In this document: positions 1 to 11,906 of the stretch, piece after piece | Numbering within the stretch: position 1 is the first letter of the stretch | Layout: every line of letters begins with the position of its first letter | Source of the DNA: Berghia stephanieae | Taxonomy: Eukaryota; Mollusca; Gastropoda; Nudibranchia; Aeolidiidae | Assembly: GCA_034508935.3 (NCBI GenBank) | Contig: CM067444.1 | Location: 55,611,835-55,675,834, forward strand | DNA: 64,000 bases | Reading direction: 5' to 3' | Program-made: the position numbers and the translations under genes | The notes under the pieces: model-generated | The model's input: only the letters and a program-made list of their open reading frames with translations | The model's database searches: none | What the model was told of the DNA's origin: nothing

Positions 1-193
1 GGTGAATCAAGATGACCCTTGACTGTCAAAAGTTTCTTAAATCTGAAACGTCATACATGCTACTTCATCAAAAATTGAAGCAACTCATTTTTAAAATTAT
101 CTTTTTTGGCTAAAGCAAAAAAAAAAAAAAAAAAAAAAAACAGAAAAGAAAAAAGAAAAAAAAGGTACTTAGGGTACTTGCAGTATTGCAAAA

Positions 194-295
194 AAATGTT
201 GAACAAAAAATTAATATAACAGCTTCAAAAGAGAATAAAATATTTAACCGAAAGTTTTGCGCTCAAATCTCTTCTTCAGCCAACAAGAAATGCAA
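194..295. repeat. P2 hairpin family, single-arm copy
   Basis: AACAGCTTCAAAAGAG and CTCTTCTTCAGCCAACAAG match the left arm of 20388-20645. Confidence 0.7.
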
Positions 296-659
296 TTGAA
301 ACGATAATAATTCACGTAAATTTTGACTGGACTGGAGAATGGTTCTCTGTATTTCTACCGGGAATATGCAATGGCGAAAGTAGTTATAATATATATACTC
401 AGGGTTTTCTTATTGCTCAGTAGATAACGCAATTAACTGTCAAGCAAAATTTTCGATTTCACGTATAATAGGATCCAAACCCGATTCTATGAATCTGATA
501 ATTGAATGGTCTAGCAATTCATCTACCACCCCACCCCCCTCGCTTCTCTTTTATGGCTAGCAGGTTTAGTACCTATGAGAACATCAATAAGAAAAAAAAA
601 TGGCACTGAATCCAGATACTATTCTGTAGTACGCTGAAGTAAAAATCACGTATTTTCAA

Positions 660-827
660 TTTTGGCCAGAAAACTCGTCCTTTTAATATCGATCGATTAA
701 AATTACCCTCATCTTGCTAAAAACTCTCAAACCTAAGACTTCCGTGAAGTCCTGGGTTTGAGAGATTTTACTAAGGTGAGAAACATTTTACTCGATCGAT
801 ATTTTAAGAATAAGTTTCCTGGCAAAA
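660..827. repeat. palindromic hairpin repeat, family P1 (complete)
   Basis: Two ~82-bp arms form a near-complete inverted repeat around GACTTCCGTGAAGTC (centre ~744). Left arm starts TTTTGGCCAGAAAACTCGTC; right arm ends TAAGTTTCCTGGCAAAA. Half copies at 37729-37788 and 58950-59028 show it is a dispersed family. Confidence 0.8.
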
Positions 828-1320
828 AAAAAATAAAACAAAAACAAACAATAAATTGAATTTAGCTGTTTTTCCAGAGTACGACATTTTGGATGGTGTT
901 AATCCACTTATCATCATTTAATACCTGACAAAATTCCAATGATGACGTGTGGCAGGTAGGCAGGCAGGTGATTAGCCCATTCGTGACTTCTCACATTGCT
1001 GCATCAATGACCACAGTCTGGACACGCGCCATTCGTTATTACAGTAATAATAACAACAATAAAGTGATAACAAGGAGTAAAATAGAGAGCAGAGAATTAG
1101 ATTATTTGGTGAGAAAATTGAAACGTGTTGAAAATTGGCACGAATTAGTGAGCGGATTAGAGTACTCACCTTTAGGATGGGACTTCTCCTTGTGATGTCA
1201 TTCCTATGCACGGAATATTAGTATTTTAGTAAAGAGTGTTTAGAGCTTGTTTTGATGATAGGAAGCGCTAGAAATGTCATTTTTGAATTGTCTTATAATT
1301 TTGACATTGGGTGCCAAAAC

Positions 1321-1482
<162 letters not shown>

Positions 1483-1734
1483 GCAACAAAAAAAAAGTGT
1501 AACATTGATTGTTTATAGATAGAACGATATTGACGTCACTCGGGAATTTGTTATTGCTCTTAGCCAGCAATTTTTACGAGTAGTTCTCACACAAATGTAT
1601 TAATCAATCATCTCATAGTTTTTTGTGTCGGTACGTTATATCCGTCTAGCAATGTTGTAAACTTTTTGGATAAATGCACAGCATCTACATTCTGATTGAT
1701 AAAATAATATAGTGAGAATGATCATTAAAATGGC

Positions 1735-1806
1735 TGGCTAAGAACAAAAACAAAGAGTTGAGTGACGCCATTTCGTTCCTTCTATAAATAAACTATATAT
1801 CTTACA
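1735..1806. repeat. dispersed repeat, copy 1
   Basis: ATGGCTGGCTAAGAAC, AACAAAGAGTTGAGTGACG and TTCCTTCTATAAATAA match 33379-33450. Family unknown. Confidence 0.55.
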
Positions 1807-2126
1807 ATCAAACAAGCTGTGGGAACCCCCCCCCCCCCCCCCACAAACAAAAAAAAAAAAGCAAACCAACAAACATACCAAAAAAAAAATTTTAAAAATA
1901 ACACTACCACCAAAAAATTCCTCCGAAAAGTCACTGGAGTAAAAATAAATTAGATTTGCCAAGGGCGACAAACAATACAATTGAAAGTTAACAATTTAAT
2001 CCTTGCAGAGTTGCCTCCCTTGTAAGAATTTCACGCTTTTTCCTTACGTCGACGAGCTTAGCCGACTTGTAATGTCAAAAGCGAGCTGGTGACTCAAGAA
2101 TGAGATATTTGCTCTTTGCAGATTAT

Positions 2127-2187
2127 AATGATGATGGTGATGATGATGATGAATGATGGTGCTGCTGCTGCTGCTGCTGGTGCTGCT

Positions 2188-2235
<48 letters not shown>

Positions 2236-2259
2236 GATGACGATGATATGATGATGATA

Positions 2260-2307
<48 letters not shown>
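2127..2307. repeat. (GAT)n/(GCT)n compound microsatellite
   Basis: GAT triplets interrupted by GCT blocks at 2159-2201. The poly-Asp/Ala and poly-Ser frames are artefacts. Confidence 0.95.
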
Positions 2308-2308
<1 letters not shown>

Positions 2309-2761
2309 GACCGTTATGTATTATATAATAGAAAAAGATAAGAAACACTGGATGATAATCGAGATTTATCCCGGAATATGTTTACAAAAATTATAGTCTA
2401 AATGAAAAGGTAACTAGTACAAGATAAAACATAAAGAGTAATGAATCAATACTCTTCATTACCAAGATAGAAGTAGAAGACACGAACAACTAGATGAAAA
2501 TATATTACAAAAAGTATATATATCCACCCACTTCTTTGATGATAATGTGTATTGTTTAGGAGAAGATCATTTTAATTTTTTATCCAGAACCGACGTGTAC
2601 ATACATATATGCATGGTCCAATATATTTTGCCCATTATTTTGAGATTTCCATTACGAGCCCATAATGAATTGGTTTGTTTGTTGTTTTTTTTTTGGGGGG
2701 GGGGGGAGGGGGGTTGGTTTTTGTTTTGTTTTTTGTTTTAAAAATTGTATTTTTGCTACCT

Positions 2762-2822
2762 CAGGTTTGAGCACATTTAGTGGATATTGCTTGCGCTATA
2801 TCAAAGCTCAATTATTTTTATT
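2762..2822 (+). repeat. SINE-A 3' tail fragment
   Basis: TTTGAGCACATTTAGTGGAT followed by GCGCTATATCAAAGCTCA matches the SINE-A 3' end; nothing of the head is seen. Confidence 0.65.
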
Positions 2823-3365
2823 TATTTACTGCCGTTCTGTATTGACCACACATCCAAACTAATGGACTCTGTATTCAATCTGGGTCAACTCATAGGTCAT
2901 TATGGAAAACAGGAGAGAAAAAAATCCATTCGTTCTTTTCCCAATCATTTTTTATCATAAAGATATCAAGATGCTGCCTTTTTCTATAAAGATCGGTCAG
3001 GACATCAGTTTCCTCGGAAACAGGACAGAAAGAACTCCTGTGACCACTTGAAATTTCGCCGTCCATCCTTTTGTCCGTTTGTTTTTCTATTGTCCATTCG
3101 CATTGTCCAGAGGGGTCAGCGTAGAGATGGACAGTATAGCGACTGGATAGACCTGGGGGTCAGATGTCTCAGTTAATTGATGGAACTACCAGTTGGCGGT
3201 GGACGAAATGGAGGTGCAGGGTGGGGTGGAAGGGGAGGCAAGAGACCAAATACGTGACCCACCATCCAGAATCGGTATTACGACGGGAAGAATCAGAATC
3301 TGAAAAGTGAATTTACAATGTAAATGTAGGAATTGTTCTTATTCATGTCTCGTTCTACATGTTAC

Positions 3366-3455
3366 GTGATGCTGTTGGTCAGGGGACCCCTTGTAAAGCT
3401 CTTTGAGCACGTTTAGTGGATACTGCACTATATAAAAGCTCAAGGTTTTTTTTAT
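3366..3455 (+). repeat. SINE-A 3' tail fragment
   Basis: GCTGTTGGTCAGGGGACC, then CTTTGAGCACGTTTAGTGGA and CACTATATAAAAGCTC: a clean SINE-A tail without its head. Confidence 0.75.
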
Positions 3456-3831
3456 TACTGTTTATTAATATATATCGCATCTCTTCATTTTATTGCACAT
3501 TTTTACACCTCATGGCCATTCTTACATAAATACATTTGAGTGGGCAGTAAAATCAAATCATATTCACTCGCAAGAGGTCTGGTTTTCAAGATTCGAGGTT
3601 ATCGCAGGGCTGGAAAATATTTTACAGTCTATTCATAATTCAATTCCATTTTCTCCAGTGTGAGATCATCGTTGTATTAAATTGTTGTTATGTCTGTGTC
3701 AGGATGCCTTAACTATTAGCCCTCCTGTTCAGGTTATTAGAGGCATAAAAAAATTGTAACCTTGATCCTGAATATTGGTTATTTCTCTCTATCATTTGCA
3801 GTTCTACATCCCCATGCTTTAATTTCCGTTC

Positions 3832-3832
3832 C

Positions 3833-3906
<74 letters not shown>

Positions 3907-3993
3907 TATTATATCTATCTATCTATCTATCTATGCATCGAGCTATCTATCTATTCATCTATCTATCTATCTATCATATCTATCTATCCATCC
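3832..3993. repeat. (ATCT)n tetranucleotide microsatellite
   Basis: About 40 units with a few interruptions. Confidence 0.95.
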
Positions 3994-4225
3994 TTTTTAT
4001 ATCTGTCTGCAGCGAATGGAACCAAAATTTAAATTGAGTTTACTTCCACACATTTACTTCAAGCTACGTCTTCATGCCATGATGGCCGCAATCACCAAGA
4101 AGTCCTCTTACCCCTTACTGTTTGTTGACGCCATGCTGACATGAAACGAGTAAGTAGATGAAGACTGACTTTTTAAAAGTAAAGTCGAAGTCATCATCAC
4201 TTATGATGGGCGTATTTCAATGTTC

Positions 4226-4540
4226 GGCTATGTGGTCTTGTAGTGTGACACTCGCCTTTGGATCGAAAAGTACCAGGTTCGAGTCCCGGTCTGAGCGGCA
4301 TATAGTCAAGACTTTTGAAAAGGCTCTTGACACACATTCTCTCATCGTTCGGTAGTGTAAAATGAGTACCTTGTCGTTAACAGCATTGTCTTTGTCAGAA
4401 AAAATAATTTGTAATATCGCCTCACAGGCGTACTGTTTCGTCCTACATTTTAAGTGTTGTTGTTAGCTATGGAACCCTTGTAAATCGCTTTGAGCACGTT
4501 TAGTGGATTTTGCTCTCTATAAATGATCCCATTTTGATTT
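4226..4540 (+). mobile_element. SINE-A: tRNA-headed SINE, full-length copy
   Basis: The head carries a pol III B box (AGGTTCGAGTCCC) near 4277 and an A-box-like TGTGGTCTTGTAGTG upstream. A middle part reads AAAATGAGTACC and then TATCGCCTCACAGGCG; the 3' end reads CTTTGAGCACGTTTAGTGGA and a TATAAA-like close. Not a tRNA gene: the head cannot form a normal cloverleaf and is followed by the body. Confidence 0.85.
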
Positions 4541-4666
4541 CCTTACGTACATATTGATCATTACTCTATAAATAAGTATCCAGTCGTCACCTCCTCTCCC
4601 GATGCTTTAAGATTTTGATTAAATAAGATTGAAAATCCTTTTTTGACGATATATTTACAGTGGGTC

Positions 4667-4670
<4 letters not shown>

Positions 4671-4716
<46 letters not shown>

Positions 4717-4730
4717 ATCTATCTATCTAA

Positions 4731-4773
<43 letters not shown>
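4671..4773. repeat. (CT)n microsatellite
   Basis: Two (CT)n runs around a short ATCT block. Confidence 0.95.
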
Positions 4774-4777
<4 letters not shown>

Positions 4778-5668
4778 CACTTCCGTTCACTTTATCTTTT
4801 TCTTCCGCCAGTCGCATCCACGCCTCACTGGTCTCACTCTATATTTAATTCTAGTAGCACTCATCAATGTTTACAGACCCCTTCAAAGAACATGGCGGGG
4901 ACCAATAGGGGCCAGTAGCGGTCTGCTTTGACCATCGGGTCGGCCCTTTGTGGACAACCCATCACTCTTCGTTACCGGAAACAAAAGCAACCTCCCCTCC
5001 CACCCAACGCCCCCCCCCCCACCCCCCACGGCCAAAAATGAAGAGAAAAAAAAGTGGACAGAAACGCCGACACAGGACAACAACCATCTCCACCCCCACC
5101 CCTCATTTCCAAACACACCCCAATTTCGAACCTTGAACAAAACACTTCTACCCCCCCCCCCCAGCCCCACCTCACCCTCTTATTTCCAACCATCACTCTA
5201 TAACTAAAAACTTTTATTATTCTCCACCATACTCCCTCCCGTTCTCCGATGTCCGTTATTTATCCTCCCCTTTCAAGAGGCCAATACAAAGCTACACAAA
5301 GGACTGGACAATTTGTCAAATTAACTTCGAATTTCGTTTCTTTTCCCGTGAGAGGTTTGATTGTCCATGCCCGTGAAAGAGAGACAGACGGAGGGATAGA
5401 ATGAGAACAGAGGAGTAGAGGAAATTAAGAGAGCATCCCTTTCGGAGGCCTGAAGTGGACGTTTTGTTCCGTGTCCTGTTGGTCAGCGCTACTCCACACC
5501 TCCGGATGAATCTTGTGTTCCATAGGCTATGCTTCCGTCGTCAGGTATCGGCCATCCTTAGGTTGGTACTGGTGCACATTCCAATACATGATATGGAAGT
5601 AGGGGGAGAGTTGAGAGAAAGGGAGAGAAATGGGGGAGGGTAAAACAGTAGAGAAAGGAGAGGAAATA

Positions 5669-5671
<3 letters not shown>

Positions 5672-5722
<51 letters not shown>

Positions 5723-5865
5723 GGGGGGGTTAAAGATACACTTTATTGATCCTTTAAGGAAATATATTTTATTATCACACGAATTTGTAACAAGACATTT
5801 CCACATCTGATCATGGATTCATCCATTCGAGATATTAAAAATAGACATAAACAACAAGCATTCTA

Positions 5866-5915
<50 letters not shown>

Positions 5916-5933
5916 TGAGTGAGTGAGAGAGAT

Positions 5934-5976
<43 letters not shown>
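5672..5976. repeat. pair of (GA)n microsatellites
   Basis: Arrays at 5672-5719 and 5870-5976, separated by 150 bp that include ACACTTTATTGATCC. Confidence 0.93.
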
Positions 5977-5981
<5 letters not shown>

Positions 5982-6157
5982 CCCGACAGAAGGAATTGAA
6001 AACATCCCAATAGACGAAAGTAGGTGGGCAGCAAAGTTCCAATATTTCATTTAGTCGCTCATTCTGTGAATAGGACAATAGGAAAACCTTTTAATCAATT
6101 TGTCTTAATTTAATGGAATTAAAAGCATTGAATTAAACGAATGGGTAAATTCCTTGA

Positions 6158-7932
6158 TTTGACACGTTTCATGGTGATTCATTAACACATTTTTCAAAGA
6201 TTACTGAAGCTGACTTATGTGATTGCATTATGTCGTCTCCAACTAAAAGTTGTGATTTAGACCCCTTAAATACTGCCATTTTAAAACAATGCATTGATGT
6301 AATTTTAACACCATTTACATGTATTGTTAATAATTCGTTGCAGTCAGGTGCTGTACCAGACATTTACAAAGTTGCTCATGTCAAACCCCTTTTGAAAAAA
6401 CCTGATCTCGATAAAGAGAACTTAAAAAACTATCGCCCTGTCTCTAATCTTCCTTTTCTCTCTAAGATCTTAGAAAAGCTTGTTTTGAAACAATTACTGT
6501 CTCATCTTAAAAATAATTGTCTTGAAGAAAAATTTCAGTCTGCTTATAGGCAACATCATTCGACGGAAACCGCACTTGTTAGGGTTGTTAATGATCTCCT
6601 CTCTGTTATAGACAATGGTTCATGTTCTTTGCTGAATTTGCTTGACCTATCGTCTGCTTTTGATACTATTGATCAGAATCTTCTTCTCAAACGTCTTGAA
6701 ATTACTTATGGCGTGTCTGGTGCAGCGCTTGATTGGTTTAGGTCATATTTGTTTAATCGTAAACAGATTATTACGGTGGATGAATATAGATCGGAGGAAA
6801 TCTTTCTTGATTGTGGGGTTCCCAGGGTTCAGTACTTGGACCCGTTCTTTTTGTTTTGTACGTTGGCCCTCTGTCTAAAATCATCAGAAGTTTTGGTCTG
6901 TCTTACCATCAATACGCTGATGATACGCAATTGTACTGCGTTTCCAATACGAGAAATTTACAAGAAGTATCAGCCAATAGTAAAAATTGTATCCAAAGTG
7001 TTAAGAAATAGATGAATGAGAACAGACTGAAACTGAATGATGATAAGACGGAGGTGCTGTATGTGGGGAACAGGAAGTGGAAAAGTGAAACAGATTTGAA
7101 GTTGGGTGTTGTTTGTTGACAAAGTGAAAAACCTTGGCACATTCTTAGACTCTGGACTGTCGATGGAGCATCAGGTTAATAATTTGGTTAGATCTCTCTT
7201 TTTCCAACTAAAAAAGATTGCTTCCATTAGACGGTTCATATCTGAGGATGTGACCAAGCACCTGGTTGTGTCCCTCGTACTATCGAAATTGGATTATTGT
7301 AATGCTCTGTTGTTTGGCGTTTCGCAATACAATCTGAAACGTCTTCAGATTGTCCAAAACAGCGCTGCCAGACTAGTATTCATGAAGCGTAGGTGCGACT
7401 CTGCCGGACCTCTACTTCATGACCTGCATTGGCTGCCTGTTGGGAAAAGAATTAAATTCAAAGCTTGTGTTTTAGTGTATCGTTGTCTTGAAGGTACTGC
7501 CCCTTTCTACCTTTCAGAACTAATTGAAAGATATTCAAAACCCCGCCCCTTACGTTCGGCCAGTGATTCCACAAAACTAGTTGTCCCTCGAATTCGGAAA
7601 AATGCTGGAATGAGATCCTTTTCTCATTTCGGACCCTCTATTTGGAACGCCTTACCGCAGAGCATTCGTGAAAAAGAATTTTTGTCTATTTTTAAACGTT
7701 CGCTTAAAACATATTTGTTTCGATTTTAGTAGATGGTATGAGAAGCAAGATAGGTTTGGTTTGTGTTGTGTGTTGTGTTGTGTGTGTGTGTGTATGTGTG
7801 TGTGTGTGTGTGTGTGCTTGTGGGTGTGAATGAGTATGTTTCAGCCAAAGTAATTTGTAATTTAAGCGCTTAGAGTCTGGTGTCTCGGAGTTATAGCGCT
7901 ATATAAGTTTTCAGCATTATTATTATTATTAA
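6158..7932 (+). pseudogene. L2/CR1-like LINE reverse transcriptase, 5'-truncated and broken
   Basis: Reading starts ITEADLCDCIMSSPTKSCDLDPLN, so the endonuclease is missing. RT motifs: [72 protein letters not shown], and [11 protein letters not shown] near 6910 with the catalytic YADD. The C-terminal half (7106-7729) keeps LSKLDYCNALLFG and LHWLPVGKRIKFKACVL, typical of this LINE group. The frame changes near 6830, meets a stop at 7009-7011, and changes again near 7095. The 3'UTR (7730-7932) has a (TG)n tract and ends GCGCTATATAAGTTTTCAGC followed by (ATT)n, the usual short-repeat tail of L2/CR1 elements. Confidence 0.88.
7764..7817. repeat. (TG)n microsatellite in the LINE 3'UTR
   Basis: Lies between the LINE stop and its GCGCTATATAA end. 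Confidence 0.9.
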
Positions 7933-8093
7933 AAGTGAATTTCAACTGCCTGAGTGCCGTTTAAAACAATATTATGCAGCACACAAAAAAGGTCTAAAAT
8001 AAACATTGTCCAGCCATACATAGGTTTCTGTATTACAATACTACGTAAACAATGCAGTCATTGCATCTCGTGAGTAGATAAATCTTTGTGGTG

Positions 8094-8395
8094 CGGCTAT
8101 ATGGTCTATGGTATGACACTTGCCTGCAGATCGGAAGGTCCAGGGTTCGAGAACCGCTCTTAGCGACGCATTTTAGAGTCCTTGGAAAAGGTTCTTTACC
8201 GTACTGAGACATAAAATGAGTACCTGACCGTCAATAGTATTGTCTCTGTCCGAGAAAAAAAAAAAGAAGAAAGTAATATCGCCTAAAAGGCGTCATGTCT
8301 CGTCCTATATGTTGAGTGTTGCTGTTGGTTAGGGACCGCCTGCAAAGCACTTCGAACATTTTAGTGGATATTGAGCTATATGAAGGTTTTCCAAG
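8094..8395 (+). mobile_element. SINE-A copy, full length
   Basis: Same order of landmarks: GGTATGACACTTGCC, B box AGGGTTCGAGAACC, AAAATGAGTACCTGACCG, ATATCGCCTAAAAGGCG, and the tail TTTTAGTGGATATTGAGCTA. Confidence 0.85.
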
Positions 8396-8566
8396 CACAA
8401 GACACCTCGGTCATCATTTATTGGCCAGTTTGTTATCTCCAGAAATGTACATGTCTTATGCAACCGTTTATTGTGTCTTATTATTTTTTTTCGAAAGCAA
8501 GTCAGATAAGTTTCTTTATCTGTTCAATTCATTGGGAAAATATTATTATGGTTGTTATCTGATTTA

Positions 8567-8995
8567 AGGAATTTACGACGCTTGCGACACTTTAAGGTCA
8601 TGTCAAAGCCAGTACGAAAGAAGAAAATGGTTTAAAAAATTATGGATTTACGATTAAAAGTACCTGAGAAAAAGTAAGACAAATGGAACTGGATCATATA
8701 CGGAACAGAAATAGATTCTAACAGCAAACTACCAATGTTCTTAGTTTGAGATCACCTATAAGTCCCATCCAGTTATAAGCTCATGAAACCACTAGGAGGA
8801 ATACAAAATTCTGACGGAATGTTATATTTAAAAAATAATAATAAAATAAAAAATAAAAATCTAACAGTAGAGATTGACAAAAAGATGATTTTCAATAAGG
8901 AGAAAAAATATAATCTACCAAAATATACAATATAAATTTGACTGTTTCCGTCAAGGCCAGGACAAAATTATGTAATCCCAATCCAAGACAAGTAC
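8567..8995 (-). mobile_element. N-family retroposon, old copy (5' part missing)
   Basis: Shows the family 3' landmarks: ACGACGCTTGCGACAC near 8575, the AGTTTGAGATCACCT block near 8745, and the TTTGACTGTTTCC block near 8936. Strongly diverged, with an A/T-rich insertion near 8825. A SINE-B copy joins its right side, which makes the boundary approximate. Confidence 0.75.
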
Positions 8996-9155
8996 AGAAT
9001 AAGAGATGAAGTGAATAGAAAAGTGCCAGAAGACAATAGAGAATAAATTTTTTTCGCGGCTGTGATGGGATTTGAACCTGCGACCTTATTGGTACGACAA
9101 CTCCGCCTGGCCGGTGAGAGAGTGACTCTACCGTATGAGCTATCCACGAATCCAA
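8985..9155 (-). mobile_element. SINE-B: tRNA-headed SINE
   Basis: On the minus strand: GTGGATAGCTCATACGGTAG (A-box region), then AGGTCGCAGGTTCAAATCCC (B box), and a body with TATTCTCTATTGTCTTCTGG. About 170 bp. Confidence 0.8.
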
Positions 9156-9192
9156 AAAAAAATCGTATCAAACTCAGGTCATTCATTACTAG

Positions 9193-9193
<1 letters not shown>

Positions 9194-9275
<82 letters not shown>
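9194..9275. repeat. (CT)n microsatellite
   Basis: Uninterrupted (CT)n between two head-facing SINE-B copies. Confidence 0.95.
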
Positions 9276-9278
<3 letters not shown>

Positions 9279-9385
9279 GACACCAACACACAACCATCGC
9301 GAAGTTACCTGGCCAACAGTTACGCTTAATAGCCAATATTCTCAACACAAACATATAACATAGAAACAATTGAGACATTGAGTTG

Positions 9386-9540
9386 TCGTACCAATAAGGT
9401 CGCAGGTTCAAATCCCGTCACCGCCGCGAAAATTTTTTATTCTCTATTGTCTTCTGGTACTTTTCTATTCACTTCATCTCTTGTTGTTACCAACATAAGT
9501 GCCTGCTCCACTCACTTTTCTGAATTACAAGTACAGAATG
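9386..9540 (+). mobile_element. SINE-B copy, head truncated
   Basis: Starts GTCGTACCAATAAGGTCGCA, continues with B box AGGTTCAAATCCC, the TTATTCTCTATTGTCTTCTG body, and AAGTGCCTGCTCCACTCAC. It faces the SINE-B copy at 8985-9155 head to head across a (CT)n array. Confidence 0.8.
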
Positions 9541-9647
9541 CAACCTGGAAAAGGAAAAAGGTACAGGTGGACAGATAGAAGGCACAGCAATGTTGTGTGA
9601 ATTCATTCATGAGAAAATCAGAAAAGAGAGATGTAATCGTGCCCAAG

Positions 9648-9648
<1 letters not shown>

Positions 9649-9690
<42 letters not shown>
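9649..9690. repeat. (ACA)n microsatellite
   Basis: Fourteen near-perfect units; a C run follows at 9785-9800 and an A run at 9839-9854. Confidence 0.93.
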
Positions 9691-9951
9691 AAGAAAGTGT
9701 ACTACGGGGCTCGAACTTGATTTCCCATCGTTGATTTTCTTTTGGAGTCCTATGACTTTTCTAATCAACTGCTTCATTCTCGCTCCCCCCCCCCCCCCCC
9801 CTTTCCCTCCCTCAAACATTTTCTCTGCCTCCTCCAAATAAAAAAAAAAAAAAATATGATTAATAGATCTGACAGATTGCAATTCAAAAATATGTAGCAA
9901 ACAGTCCATTTGTCAGTCGAACCCCTCCCCTACACCACATACATACACAAG

Positions 9952-9986
<35 letters not shown>

Positions 9987-10361
9987 CTGACCCATCCATT
10001 TACGTGCCCGGCGGTTCAAACACCCAAAAATATGTCAATGTTTATTTATTCCTACTAGTTTAAACATAAATGAAGGTGATTGATGGCATCTCTCCTCACT
10101 AATCAAATACCACGTGACTATGATAATGCTGGCGACATTAACCCTTTAACGTCGAGGCTCAGTTTCTGATGCTGTAACAAAGGGTCATATTTGAAACGTT
10201 TCGACGTGAGGTTATGTAAATATAAATAGATAAATAACCGGTAAATTTTGAATATTTAGATTTAATTTTCAACAATTTTTTTTCTGGGGTGGAAAATGAA
10301 AAATATGTTTAGCCAAAAACAAAAAAAAAAAATAAATGAATAAATAAAAATAAAAGAAAAG

Positions 10362-10410
<49 letters not shown>

Positions 10411-10561
10411 TAAACAAAGAAAAAAAAACCCCAAACGTACAAGAAAAAAACCCGATTGATTTTTTTTAAAAGTATGGCGGTCTATTATGTCAAAACGTTT
10501 GGAAAATTGATAGTCACAAACTTCACGAACCTCATTGCCTCCCACTATTTACCTCATAAGT

Positions 10562-10870
10562 ATGTGAGGCTTTGTAATTTAGTATGACACTCGCCTTCGG
10601 GCATGAAGGTCCAGGGTTCGAGTCCCGCTCTGAGCGAGCGAGCGACGCATAAATGAATCCTTGGAAAAAAGCTCTTTACTCACATTCTCTCACCGTACTC
10701 AGGTTTAAAATGAGTACCTGGTAGTTAACGACGATGTTTCTGTCAGAAAAACATGTATTATCGCCTAACAGGCGCCAAGTCTCGTCCTACATGTTGAGTG
10801 TTACTTCTGACTAGGGTCCTCTTGTATCTAAGGCGCATTGAGCCCTTTTAGTGTATTTTACGGCCCAATG
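10562..10870 (+). mobile_element. SINE-A copy, full length
   Basis: B box AGGGTTCGAGTCCC at ~10,612, followed by a small GAGC repeat expansion (10,630-10,646), then AAAATGAGTACCTGG and TATCGCCTAACAGGCG. The tail end is diverged. Confidence 0.85.
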
Positions 10871-11358
10871 CATTATCTTATTACGGTTTCTGTCGCGTGA
10901 AATTGACGGGAGCAGTTGCTTATTACCCCATTTATAGGACTCCAGTCTATTATAGAGTAATAATCTCCATTAGAGACGTTTGAGCACGGCATTTCCAGTG
11001 AGAGGGATACACTAAAGGTGTTTGATAATATACCATTTATAACCTAAAAGACAAGCCGATGGATGGTTAAGGGAAAAAAATATATTAAAAGATAAAATTT
11101 TCAAAAAATTGCGCCTTTCGCCACGGCATCATTAGACACCATCATCTATGCATTCCATGACGGAATGCAGATAGTCCATCAAAGAAGATGTCTGATGTCA
11201 AAAGGAATCACCCATGTTGTCCAAAGTGAGCAAATTGGGGGTTAATAATCTTGCCGAAGGAGAAAAAAAACGAAAGTTCTTGAAGCGGGACTCCAACCCG
11301 GGATCTTAAGGCCACCTCATCTCCCAAAAAAATATTAACAAATGAACTGAATGCTCAG

Positions 11359-11819
11359 TTTTTGTTGTTTTTTTTTTTATAAGGGTTTTACGGCGCTTGC
11401 AACACTTTTAGGTTATATCAGCGCCAGTAAGAAAAGGAAGAAAATGGGATAGTAAAAATTTCTAGAATTACAATTAAAGCACCCAACAATAAGTAAGACA
11501 AGGGGAATGGTACAGATAGGGAACAGATGTAGATTCCAAGAGCACACTATCAATGTACTTAGTTTGAGATCACCAAAAAGTCTCATCCCGACACAAGCAC
11601 AGGATCCCACTAAGAGGAATACACTCAAATACTTACAATATAAATTCAAAACAGAGAGAATATTTACAAGGAAAAAAATATCATCTCCCAAAATAATAAG
11701 TATACATTTGACCGTTTCCCTCCCAGCAAAGGATTCCGGCCAGAGTCAGGATAGAACCAAGTAATCTCATTCCAAGATAAAGACAGAAGCAAATTGGACA
11801 ACTAGATAAGGGGGATAGA
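11359..11819 (-). mobile_element. N-family retroposon, 5'-truncated
   Basis: Begins with the tail and TTACGGCGCTTGCAACAC and runs through the central block to AAGACAGAAGCAAATTGG near 11,790. The CTGGGTGGGG head is absent; an (ATA)n tract follows directly. First of four near-contiguous copies in the same orientation. Confidence 0.85.
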
Positions 11820-11822
11820 ATA

Positions 11823-11869
<47 letters not shown>
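11820..11869. repeat. (ATA)n microsatellite with LINE-like tail
   Basis: Followed by AGATCTTTATTGTCC, which on the minus strand is an AATAAAGATCT-(TAT)n ending typical of LINE/SINE 3' tails. Confidence 0.85.
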
Positions 11870-11906
11870 GATCTTTATTGTCCATAAATATGGCAATTTG
11901 TCATTT

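Noticed and set aside
9060-9155. tRNA gene on the minus strand
   Set aside because: A and B boxes are present, but the ends do not pair as an acceptor stem and the sequence runs on into a SINE body found in other copies.
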